Below, piece after piece: positions 9,919 to 19,710 of a DNA stretch of 21,662 bases (the first letter of the stretch is position 1; every line of letters begins with the position of its first letter). The notes under the pieces were generated by a model. The model did no database searches, was not told where the DNA came from, and saw nothing but the letters and a program-made list of their open reading frames with translations. The position numbers were made by a program, and so were the translations under genes. Origin of the DNA: Usnea hakonensis (Eukaryota > Ascomycota > Lecanoromycetes > Lecanorales > Parmeliaceae); contig BLJB01000129.1 in the NCBI GenBank assembly GCA_013423325.1, positions 1-21,662 of the forward strand, given 5' to 3'.

Positions 9919-11469
9919 TCATGCCTCTTCGACGACGTTTACGTCGACATCTTCGACTCTCCACATGTACCTGGAATTTATATTAGCGTGCCAATGCAAA
10001 GGTAATGCGCCTTCTGCGAGGATTCCGTTACCACATGAAAACACTTCTAAATGGTGCAAATTTCTCTGCTTGAGTGCTCATTTCTTGCTCCGACATGTAC
10101 TTCCACTGCAAATTTCCTTTTTTTTTAGCAAAGGTCGAAAACACCTCTGGGTGTTGAAGTAGACCCAGAATAAGTCTTACGACTCATTTTTTGAGGTGCA
10201 TCAGGAAGGAAACTAAGAATTGGAGTATTTACTTTACCTCCGCCCTTGACCTTCAACTTTTTCACATCCTTGCCCATAAAAGCCGCCATACCTCGCCTTG
10301 ATATATCAGCACATCGTTATGTTCAAGAATGTGAAATAGTGATCATACTGAACACCAAGATCCCCAGTAGAAAAGATATCCATACGCTTCAGTCCAAAGC
10401 AAGCAAACATCTCTACAGACCACTTGCCCAGACCTCTGACGGCAGTCAATTTCTCGAGTACCTCTTCATCACTCGCGTTGATTAACATTGCAGCGCTCAG
10501 CCTAATCACTTTTTGAGTCAGGATTTTCACTTATAATCAGATTAGGGTAGCTGGAAGACCCCGGAGTTTTTCGATCCCACGACGAGTCTTGCAATTCAAC
10601 CGCAACATGAATCAGGGGGGGGGGTTTTGCTCAGAAAAGATAGCTCACTCGCCACTGGTAAACTTCTCCGCAAGCCCTTTGATGTACTCAGCTTTTCGCT
10701 CTGAGAGGCCTGCCTGACGTAGGAAAGCAACATCGCAAGCCGCGACCTGAGCAGGCGTGGGAAAGACTTTATTCTCTTCTACCTTCTCCATGTCCAAAGG
10801 CCCATTGAGAAGTCCTACAAACTTTTTCTTGATTGACGAGGCAGCAGCACCAGAAACCTGCTGGGCCATTATGCTACTACAAAGACTTCTGAATGGATCG
10901 CATTCTTCTGCCAGACCTTCAGGACAGAAGACACGGCAATAGTGTTTCTGAATAAGGGGCTGCAACATCGGTTCCATCTCTATGAGGTGGGCACAAGCTT
11001 CATCTAAAATATTAGTCGTTGAAATGGTTCGTTTTGGGATGCCCGATTTAGATGGGGAAGCTCCAACATTGTGCTGGTTGCGTGTAACAAGCCGCGATCC
11101 CTTGGGCGTTACCAATGGAGCAATGGTCCTGTGGGGCTCAGCAGGCCGATCGAAGGACAATTCGATTTTATCCTTGGTTAAAGGTTCAGGAATCTGTAAT
11201 AAGTCTTCTGGATCTTTACTTGGTGTGTTTTGCTGGGGCTCCGGTGTATGAATTCGAGCTTTTTTTGCCAAGGAAGATGTAGAGTTCTGCTCAGGCTTGT
11301 GTGTCTGCTTTTGTCTCTTCCCTGTCTGCGTCCTCGTTCCAATTGCAGCCTTTGACCTTTCTGTAGGGTTATCCTCTTCCGAAGAGTCACCTCCTTGTCT
11401 GAATTTAGACATCGCCATTAGACTGTGGTTGAGTGAAGATTTACTCCGCAGCGAGCGAGAGACATTCAT
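9919..11469 (-). CDS. MAG1: DNA-3-methyladenine glycosylase (HhH-GPD, MAG1/AlkA type)
   Basis: Five exons on the minus strand: 11469-10649, 10501-10349, 10296-10233, 10105-10032 and 9970-9919, giving 387 aa. Introns are 147, 52, 127, 61 nt, and every junction keeps frame. The N-terminal 150 residues are Ser/Thr/Lys-rich and disordered with basic clusters (KRQK, KKAR) that could serve nuclear import. The glycosylase domain follows: DPFRSLCSSIMAQQVS near residue 190, then the helix-hairpin-helix VRGLGKWSVEMF at 295-306, and STGDLGVQ at 318-325 where Asp 321 is the predicted catalytic residue. The C-terminal SVFMWYMWRVED is typical of fungal members. It removes alkylated bases such as 3-methyladenine to start base-excision repair. 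Fungal orthologues are usually called MAG1; substrate range is not shown here. Confidence 0.94.
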
Positions 11470-11878
11470 CGTTCGCGCTTCTACAGAAGGATGTCGAAAC
11501 AGCGAACGGGGGACGAGGTTAAGACATCCGATTCAGACAGCTTGTCTTCGTATAATGGCAATGTGTCTTTGTGGCATTGACTGACTGAGCTCTAAAAAGA
11601 AGTCCGGCTCCGAGAATAGGGTATTGATGGCTCAGGTTGCTGTTTAACTTGCATGAATCTATTCAAGTATATGTTGAAGCGGACTGTTACTCTTCATTAG
11701 CATACTTTATTGCGCCTCGGTCCTACGGATAATTTGTAGGCTATATTCACCAGTACTCCGTACCTTAGTGCTTGGACTGTTGACTGCGGAAATTAATCGT
11801 CCTTACTTTTAGTATGGACGGTTGAGGCGTTAAGTGAGATTGGCTCTATCAATTTTTATCATCTTACTTTACTTAGAT

Positions 11879-12560
11879 ATGGAATGTAAGGTAGAGACTA
11901 AAGTAGCCTGGTATCAGTGGTGGGTAAGGTAAGGTAGATGGTCGACCTTAGCGGCCTTACGAAACAAAATGCCTGCTTTCTCCCAGATCATTTGCACCTT
12001 CGAAGTACGTAGCTTAACGTTTCACTTAGTACTCTGTGCGGATACTGATAGGCCTAGATAAAGTAAGGTAAAGTACTTTACTTTATTTTATTACTGATTA
12101 CTTTACTGAGAAGGAATTGGAAGAATTGATAAGGTACGGTAAGGCATGCACGCTACAGTAAATTGAGCTTGGTCGATTACTATTATTGTTAACGTTTTTA
12201 ACCTTCTAAATTCATGTATGTGATGATTGCAACACAAATTTTGTTCGCCTTCCCAAACGCATGGCCCACGGGAAGCCTGCAGTTGCCACTGATGACGAGT
12301 ACACGCTACAAGGTGGAGTCCAGACTTGTCTGTAAAGTAAGGTAAGTTTGAAGCTGCCGCAGCCGAGATGCCGACCACAGGACTATGTGTGTAAAGTAGC
12401 AGAAAGTGGAGTGAACAGCCGTTCCAAAGACCGACCTTCCTCGGTCGCTGCTCCTTCCAAAGGATTGAATCTATACAAAGTACTCCGTATAAAGTACATA
12501 TGGCACCAAGTTCTTCTTTGTAATGATGAAAAAGCCAACTAGTCTTTAGTCTTTACTAAA
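11879..12560. repeat. dispersed TAAAGTA / AAGGTAA low-complexity words
   Basis: Variants of AAGGTAA and TAAAGTA recur here near 11888, 11927-11937, 12061-12081, 12131-12142, 12333-12345, 12391, 12480-12500 and 12540-12560, on both strands. A perfect 14-bp palindrome, GTAAAGTACTTTAC, sits at 12068-12081. The units are not in a regular array, so this looks like degenerate simple-sequence growth or clustered binding sites; the sequence alone does not decide. Confidence 0.5.
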
Positions 12561-12840
12561 GTGAAAGATCGTGCAAGGATGGGCCGAGTATCTTGATGTT
12601 CACTCGTTGTCACTGTCAGTGCACACCTGCTGCATGCACGAGCTTCCCCAAAGAGATAACACCAACCCAATCCACGCTCAAGCGCCTAGCTACCTTGCCT
12701 ACCTTACCTGACAGAGCCTTTCCGCATCCCATTTCCTGTTCGCCATCTTTTGGCTATTTTAATTATTCTGTGTCCATTCAGAATTTCATCTGTCACGCAT
12801 GTCGTCCAGAGTAGGATGTGAAGGAGCATAGTACTCGGTA

Positions 12841-12860
12841 GGGTAGGGTAGGGTAGGGTA
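12841..12860 (+). repeat. four perfect GGGTA units, potential G-quadruplex
   Basis: Four uninterrupted GGGTA pentamers, with degenerate flanks on both sides (CGGTA before, GTGTAG after). Four G3 tracts with 2-nt loops satisfy the canonical intramolecular G-quadruplex pattern. It lies about 0.85 kb upstream of the Ecm33-like start. The unit is a pentamer, not the TTAGGG telomere hexamer. Confidence 0.8.
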
Positions 12861-13084
12861 GTGTAGATATTGATGGTCTCGATATATCAAGCCGATCAAG
12901 ATTCGAGAGGCTTTCAATATTCTTGCTTATCTACCAATGAAAATAAAGGAAGAATGGGAGGTGGGTCGGGAGCTTTTAAATATGGTAGCTATGTTGGGTA
13001 AAGCGTGGTATTGGTGCAGCAAGGAAATGGGGTCATTTGGGAGCCGCTAAGTCCTCGTTGGCGATGGCAACGCTAAAGTAAAGT

Positions 13085-13112
13085 TACAGGGTAAGAGGGT
13101 AAGAGGGTAAGT
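13085..13112 (+). repeat. short AAGAGGGT tandem
   Basis: GGGTAAGA is repeated, giving three GGG tracts spaced by TAAGA, then GTAAGTACAG. It is a second G-tract mini-array upstream of the Ecm33-like gene. The fourth GGG lies about 20 nt downstream, so a canonical quadruplex is less likely than for the GGGTA array. Confidence 0.6.
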
Positions 13113-13360
13113 ACAGATTACAGGCAAGGGTCCCCTTTTTCCCGCCGATAATTTTTGGGGGGGACTCTATTCAAAATCCTTCGAGGGACTCTTCATTCTC
13201 TTCCTAAAAAATTTCTTCAAGCCAACAACAACAAGGTCGTCGTGCCTGACTCTCGTTCATCAGTGATCTTTTCACATTCATCAGCTGTGCCTTCCTCTGA
13301 GGTTCAAATCAGAACTTCACGTCTGCTAGCCTCTTAATTGCTTCAGGTACTTTACTTTAA

Positions 13361-13560
13361 TATCAGCCTTCTCCTTCCCTTCTTCACCACACTCGCTGCA
13401 TCTTTTCCAACCTCTCCCCCCCCCTTCAAACAACTCTTTCTCTCTTCTCCCACTACTTTTATCCGCGAATAATCATCATCATCACTCTCAATCATCTGCA
13501 GCTCTTAATCCACTGCCTCTCGTAAGCCCTCCCCTCTTTCTCATCGCCCTCCCTGCAGAT
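13361..13560 (+). promoter_or_regulatory. pyrimidine-rich leader of the Ecm33-like gene
   Basis: The coding strand is dominated by C and T, with runs such as TTCTCCTTCCC and an uninterrupted C run near 13418-13425. CT-rich tracts just upstream of the transcription start are common in strongly expressed filamentous-fungal genes. The start codon follows at 13705 in context CACAATGG. Confidence 0.5.
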
Positions 13561-13704
13561 TGCCCGTGGCCCGTCGCGACATCGCGTTGACTCGAAAACC
13601 TCGCCGTCCATCCGTCACTCCCACCACCTACCTGTTCGTCAGTTCCTTACCTGAAGCTGATCTCTTTTCTCCCTAGTTATCCTATCAATCATATATTACA
13701 CACA

Positions 13705-15075
13705 ATGGCCATCATAACGTATCTGTTGCCGGCACTCGCCTTCGCCAACACTGCCATTGGTGAGGCGACCATTTTTCTCTTTCTGTCCCCATTGTTCAAG
13801 CCCGGGGGACTTCATTAACTAGCATTTCCGACCGCTGACTTGGTGATTGCAGCTCAGTGTAGTAACGCCGCCACCTTGACAATCACCCAGTCCGCAGATG
13901 CTTCCACCCTTGCCTCATGCACCACCTACAGTGGATCTGTTGCCATTCCGACCGGTTTATCAACCCCACAGGATACCAATGGCCACCAGCAGCTGTCTGT
14001 CGACGGTGTACAGGTGATTAGTGGCAACTTGACCGTCAGCAATGCCATTATGCTTTCAAGCTTGTCCTTTGGGGACCTTAAGACCATTGGCGGTTTTGAA
14101 CTTTCGGGACTGACCGTTCTCTCTGAGCTGTCATTCCCTCAACTTACGCAGGTCTCGTCGCTGAACTTCACGGCTTTACCTGCGTTGCAACAGATGTCAT
14201 TTGGAGGAAATGGCATCACTCAAGCCGATAGTGTTTTGATAACCAACACTGGACTCAGCTCGCTGCAAGGCATCAATAATCTGGAATCAGTTTCAACCTT
14301 TAATGTCAACAACAATGCCGCGTTACAAAATATCAGTCTCCAGGTTACTAGTATTAAGAACTCTCTGGACATTGAGGCGAACGATGGTTACGTGTCCGGG
14401 CTTACTACCACCTTTCCCTTACTCGAGACTGCTCAAAACATGACTTTCCGCAACTGCAGTTCAGTTTCCCTGCCATCGCTTGCGAATGTCACACAGGATT
14501 TGGGATTCTACGGCAATACTATGACGTCTTTTGCGGCACCTAACCTAACTACCGTTGGTGGTCTCATTTTCGTCGACAACACTGATTTGACCAACATTTC
14601 AATTCCGGGTCTCGTATCTGTCAATGGCAGCTATCAAATTGCAAACAACACTTTGTTGGGGAAAATCAACGGATTCCAGAAACTTTCGGTCATTACAGGT
14701 GCCCTGGACTTCAACGGCAACTTCACTGAGTCAGTATCCGATTTGCGAACATGATGTCAAATGTAAATGAGCTGACCAGAGTGTAGGGTCGATCTTCCCG
14801 CCTTGACTCAGGTGCGAGGTGCCTTCAACATGCAAAGCTCTGGCAACCTAGACTGTAGCGCGTTTCAGGCCGACAAGAACAGCAAGCAGGTCATCAAGGG
14901 CAACTTCGTCTGCTCAGGCAGCGTATCCAAGCCTGGAGGTGCCGGTACTAAGGCATCGGCCACGACCTCTTCCACGCCCACTGGCAAGAGCTCTGCCGGC
15001 CACATTGAGGTCAACTTCCCCGCCGTTATGGCTGGCACATCCCTCATTGCAGGGCTATTACAGCTTGTCCTGTAG
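13705..15075 (+). CDS. ecm33: Ecm33-family GPI-anchored cell-wall protein
   Basis: Three exons, 13705-13759, 13853-14729 and 14787-15075, give 406 aa. Introns are 93 nt (donor GTGAGG, acceptor GCAG) and 57 nt (donor GTCAGT, acceptor GTAG). The signal peptide spans residues 1-19 (MAIITYLLPALAFANTAIA, cleaved before QC); the first intron falls exactly at the cleavage site. The body consists of receptor-L-domain-like leucine-rich repeats, with family-typical FRNCSSVSLPSL, FAAPNLTTVGG, LDFNGNFTE and LPALTQVRGAFNMQSS. There are many N-x-S/T glycosylation sequons. A Ser/Thr/Gly-rich stretch and a hydrophobic C-terminal tail (last ~20 residues) fit GPI attachment. Yeast and Aspergillus Ecm33 proteins sit at the plasma membrane/cell wall and are needed for normal wall structure. 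The product length matches Aspergillus Ecm33 (about 400 aa). Confidence 0.95.
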
Positions 15076-17611
15076 TCTTTTCCTTATCCGTTGTGGGTTG
15101 TGACTGGTCCTACTATCTATCTGGCGTGTCCCTTCCGGTCCCCTTGCCTGCATAACGGATCACTGGGCGTTGAGCGAAGGTCCATTCATTTAGACAAATG
15201 TGCGAGCGATGCATTGTTTCGAAGCGAGATACATACGCGGTCAGGTGGGGTGCTGAGAAATTGGAGAATAGATTGCCTAAGTTAGCAAGGACTCTTGAAG
15301 CATGATATAATGGTGGACTTCTTGCTGGGCCGTTAGTAAAGGCAACTTCGGTCTCCTTCGTGGTGCTAAAAAGCGGTGTGAGCTCACAGTTGCCTGTTTC
15401 CTTCAATGGTGCTTCCGGCTCAATGTTCATATCGTTGGCTCGTCATTTCTGTACCTTACCAGTACGCTCTATGTTCTCCTGCTTAAGCTTAGACAAAAGC
15501 ATAATACCACAACAAAACACTACAGAATTCGCGAGCTTAGCGATGATGTGGAAATCTGCAGGTTTTTCCTTCCTCTCACATGATTCAGCTCTGATGCATG
15601 CATCATCCTACGCCCGGCCTCTTACACTGATGCACGGCCGGATGAATAAGTCTTGACAGCATTCAGAGAGTATCAACAAAACATATCACGATCGACCATG
15701 TGCAGTGAAGGTGGGCAGCCCGCGGAACGAGACGGAAAGTGCATTACGCAGCCAGATTGCTGAGAATCGATATCCTTACCCTCCTTCGATGTCATACAGT
15801 GTTTAATGGAATAGTAGGTCGCTAACCTGCTGTCCGTATTAAGAGTCGCTCAACAAATCACTGGAAAATGGGAAATGATCGTGAACATCTCCGTGCAAAG
15901 ACAAGTTCATCGCAATCTTTACTCCTTGCCTTATATTTCAACTTCAGGACAAGAGAGTGATTGTAGCCAATTCCTCGATCTGTTCGCCATATTCGTCGTT
16001 GAACAAGGGTCGTTTCTGCGCGTTAGTTTGTTCATCAATGCCTTCCTGTTGCATGTCTTCTTAATTCTGTGCTTGGTGTCCAAAAAAACGTTGCAAATCT
16101 TGTCTTACCATCATGCCTGTATAAATGGGCAAGACGGTTTAAGATTGCCATCTAGACAGGCTGTTGGTTCCGAACAGGGCCAACATCTGAGTTTCAAAAG
16201 TACACTGCCTCCCTTTGAGGATCTGCTCAAAGGGGCTTGTTTTGACGATGCAACAGAAATCACCAGCTCCCGTAGTGAGTGAGAACAACATCTATTAGGG
16301 CATCTACTCATCGATACGACGCACCAGGTCATGGGTTTCAGTACTCCGAGTATTCACGGAATCGACGACTCATCTCGTGAGAAGACCAGACAGCTTACGA
16401 AAGATCGATCCTTAGGCGTTGGTGCATTACTCGCACGCAAGGATAATATGTGGCCCAGACTGAGAATGGCTCCTAAAGATACCTATCCAATTCCAAACTA
16501 GCAAGCCTTCAATGGCAAAGCCATTCGTACAGCGCGACCCCAAGACTAAGACTCGGACATGGTGGTCCAGCACAAAGTCGAGGAGGGTAGAGTCGCTCAT
16601 GAGAGAGCTGAACAATAGGGCCGGAAGGAGCGAGCTTTCCTCCCCTGATTACAGATCAGACGGGATATCAGCCTATAAATAAAAAACCAGGATTTACGGA
16701 AAATGGAACCGTGAAGGCCATGCTACAGTATCATAAGCACCAGGTCGGACTGATGAAAGAGCAGGACAACATCGTCGGAAAAGAGAAATGCTTTGTTAAT
16801 CCAGCAAGGTAAGCGAGGTGGAAAGGAGAGCCGGATACCCTCGCCACCAATCTGATCTCCGACGGCAAACGTCATCAATGTCTCTAAAACACTACATTCG
16901 TACTCAAGAAAAACCTTACAGGTCAGGAGAGCAGGTTCTTCTGTCCTTTTTGGGGGTCATGGTAACAGACTCCGCAGCAGTGTCTCGTTTTCAAATTTCT
17001 TTCAACGTATTGAATAAGACGTTTGTCTATGACATCCTTCTATGGAGATGTGTAATGTAATGGCAAGAGGGGATCACTTGATATAAGGTGTTCTAGGAGA
17101 GGAAATTGTGAAGTCATGAGCTGGACTCTAAAGCAGGTCTGACCAATGGTCTTACTCATCAAACTTAACACCGACGCTTTCCTAGTCGAGTTATCGGCGG
17201 CTTCTCTGCTCAGCTTGAAAATGGTATATCGCAATGGAGTGCATTTTGCATTGGTGACTACTCTCTAGACGAGAAGTAAGAGAATTTTTTGAGGATCTTC
17301 AAGGTAATTTTTTAAACTTGAAAGTGGTGTACTGGCTCTACTCTATCTTCCCCAAAGCCATAGATACGAATGCAATCCAATGTAGCAAGTCCTCGAGTAC
17401 ACTTGGAGGGATGATTGTGTCTTGCTTGTCACGCTAGGATCGAAAACAATCAACAAACAGAGCAATCGCAAAAAGCACATCTGCGGAAGCTATTTTGTCG
17501 TTTTGTTTCAATAGGAAACCGTTAAATGATACGTAGTTCCATCGATCAAGACATGGTATTACGTAAGGTATCTAGTATAGTCCTTGAAAATTTGCCTTAG
17601 TCCCTTAGACT
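15076..17611. other. 2.5-kb region without a recognisable gene
   Basis: The first ~100 bp should be the Ecm33-like 3' untranslated region. Beyond it I find no conserved frame, tRNA or transposon signature on either strand. A 14-bp palindrome TGATGCATGCATCA lies at 15592-15605. Base composition is ordinary until about 17,560, and CpA/TpG are frequent, so this region is not RIP-altered. It separates the gene-rich part from the AT-rich block. Confidence 0.5.
15875..16282 (+). CDS. doubtful 135-codon open frame
   Basis: This is the longest frame in the 2.5-kb gene-poor region. Residues about 45-75 are hydrophobic (VSLFINAFLLHVFLILCLVS), which could be one membrane segment, followed by a polar tail. 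I recognise no family, and the start context is unremarkable. A chance frame is at least as likely as a small orphan gene; transcript evidence would decide. Confidence 0.15.
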   Translation: MIVNISVQRQVHRNLYSLPYISTSGQESDCSQFLDLFAIFVVEQGSFLRVSLFINAFLLHVFLILCLVSKKTLQILSYHHACINGQDGLRLPSRQAVGSEQGQHLSFKSTLPPFEDLLKGACFDDATEITSSRSE

Positions 17612-17615
17612 GCTA

Positions 17616-17640
17616 GCGCTAAGCCCCTTCGGGTTAGCGC
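17616..17640. repeat. GC-rich hairpin at the left edge of the AT-rich block
   Basis: GCGCTAA at 17616-17622 is perfectly complementary to TTAGCGC at 17634-17640, and inner CCC/GGG can extend the stem around a small loop. It stands out from the AT-rich DNA to its right. It could be part of an element end or just an RNA/DNA hairpin; no terminator function is implied. Confidence 0.6.
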
Positions 17641-17908
17641 CCTCTACTAACTACGTTAGCTCCGGATAGCTAGTCTAAGCGTAGAATCTAAATTTTATAT
17701 TAGGATCGCGTTATCTCTAGTAATATACCCGTACCTTACTAAATATAGAATAATTTAATAGTCTTAGTAATATAATTTTAAAAGATATATTATAATATAA
17801 AAATCTACGTAGCGATATAAAATTATTAATATATAGATAATATTAATTAATTATATAGCTTTATATATTATAATAGTATATTAAGGATTATAAGATTAAA
17901 TATAAATT

Positions 17909-19678
17909 TATATTTAATTATAATTATAGCCCTTTATAGATATATCTTAATAAGATATTATCTATTTAAATATCTATACTACCCTTTAAAGATAGTCGTA
18001 TTAATTTATACTTAATTATATTTATAGTTTACGGGTCTAGACTAAAAATCTTTTATTATATTATTATTAAAGCTATAGATATTTTCTATTCCTATTATAT
18101 CCTCGCTTTTATATTAACTAACTTAATATAATCTTTACCCGGATCTTCTCTACTAATTATAATATAGTAATCTTCTCTTAGTTTAAAGATTAGAACTAGA
18201 GCGTACTATTAAAACTATTAATTAGCTTCTAGTATAAAATAAATATAGTTATATTTTATATATAGTTATTTTATAAATTTTATCTAATATCTACTTTCTA
18301 TCCTCTTACTTAAAATCTAAAATCTTATTAAACTATTCTAACTATACCCGCTTAATATTACTTTTAGTAGCCCTTATTATTATAATTTTCTAGAGAGCTC
18401 TCTTCTATTTAGAACTAAAAGTAATATACTATTTAGTAAAAATATCTAAAAGAACTATATAATACGCTAGACTATCTATTATTATTTAAAAAGGGAGGTT
18501 CCTATTAACCTTAAAATATATTAAATAATAGTAATTTAGAATACTATAAAGGATATATCCTATAAGCTTATATTTAATATATTTTATATTAATATAGAGA
18601 TAGATAATAGTAGCTTTAGAAAGGTTAACGCTATTAAAGATATTAATAATAGTTATAATATTAATAATATATTTATCGTTAATTATATTAATAGCTATTA
18701 TTACTAATAAGAGGTTATTTATTTTAAAAATTTATATTAAAAGTTTTAATTTAAGATCTATATAGAAGATCTAGACTAGAGAAAGACTTAGTTTCTAAAA
18801 AAAGTTAAAAATTTTAAAAAGTTTTAGAATTAGGGTACTAGCTAGACTTTAAATATTAAGCGATAATAGCTATATAAGCCCCCGATAGAATTAAAGAACT
18901 ATAAATATAAATAGAAATCTCTATAAAGGGGATACTACTTAGTTATATATTATTACTATTATAATAAGCTAGCTATAATAAATAATATAATAAAATTATC
19001 CTCCTATCTATAAAATAACTCTTCTATTAATAATATTAATATAATAAGATAAGGCTTCTATAATATTACTATACGCCCCTATATATCGAATCGCCTACTA
19101 TTAAGATTAGAGAGTTATTTAATAAACTAATATAAAGATAAGGTAAGTAATAGAATAGAAAAAAAGAAAGTAACTATATTTAATATAATAAATATTAATC
19201 TCGAGTATAAATTCGAGCCAGCTCTTCTCTATTAATAAATTTAATATAATCTAGCCCCCTATTCTCTCCGCTATTAATAGTAAAGTAATATTTTCTATAT
19301 AGTTTAAAGAAATAGAGAGAGACTCATAATTATTATAAATACGCCTAATATAATTATTAGATTATAAATATATATAAGTAGTAATAACTATTATAGAAGG
19401 TTTTAATCTAGAATATTTACTACTTAGTTACGTACTAATAAAATAGTAGATATTATTCTATAGATTAGCTAAATTTATATTACGCGCCTATACTATATAG
19501 CTATCTATAGTAAAAACTATAACTACCTTAACTATAAGCTAATTATAGTTAGTAGTATTATAAAATTATTCTCCTTTAAACGAGCCGACTATTATCTATA
19601 TTAAAAACCTATAATCGCCTCTATATTAAATTAACTATAATTAATAATATTATAAAATTATTTTCCCCTAAATAAGCT
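17909..19678 (+). repeat. degenerate direct repeat, copy A (about 1.77 kb)
   Basis: This copy aligns by eye with 19711-21549 in the same orientation. Anchor words pair at 17929/19731, 18111/19949, 18971/20807, 19141/21013 and 19646/21521, so the spacing grows from about 1802 to 1875 through small insertions in copy B. The most alike part is 19141-19460. Near its end, a shorter repeat of about 92 bp occurs (words at 19559 and 19651). Confidence 0.8.
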
Positions 19679-19710
19679 AACTATTATTTATATTAAAAAC
19701 TATATAAGTC

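Larger units (their letters stand above)
11470..13704. promoter_or_regulatory. 2.2-kb divergent intergenic region rich in short repeat words
   Basis: The region separates the glycosylase gene (-) and the Ecm33-like gene (+) and must hold both promoters. Open frames at 12103-12378 (-), 12348-12542, 12593-12814 and 13155-13337 have no domain or family resemblance. Notable content: scattered TAAAGTA/AAGGTAA words (about 11880-12560), a GGGTA array, an AAGAGGGT mini-array and a long pyrimidine-rich leader, listed separately. TACTCCGTA occurs at 11754-11762 and 12481-12489. Confidence 0.55.

Noticed and set aside
9791..10162. 123-codon plus-strand frame
   Set aside because: It lies antisense over the 3' exons and introns of the DNA glycosylase gene and shows no family resemblance.
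12841..12860. Telomere-like repeat
   Set aside because: The unit is the pentamer GGGTA, only four copies, and it is internal between ordinary genes; fungal telomeres are usually TTAGGG.
13298..13312. B-box-like GGTTCAAATC suggesting a tRNA gene
   Set aside because: There is no matching A box or foldable cloverleaf upstream, and it lies in the leader of the Ecm33-like gene.
16111..16615. Minus-strand frames of 73 and 62 codons in the gene-poor region
   Set aside because: Short, with no recognisable domain or splice-linked extension; consistent with chance.
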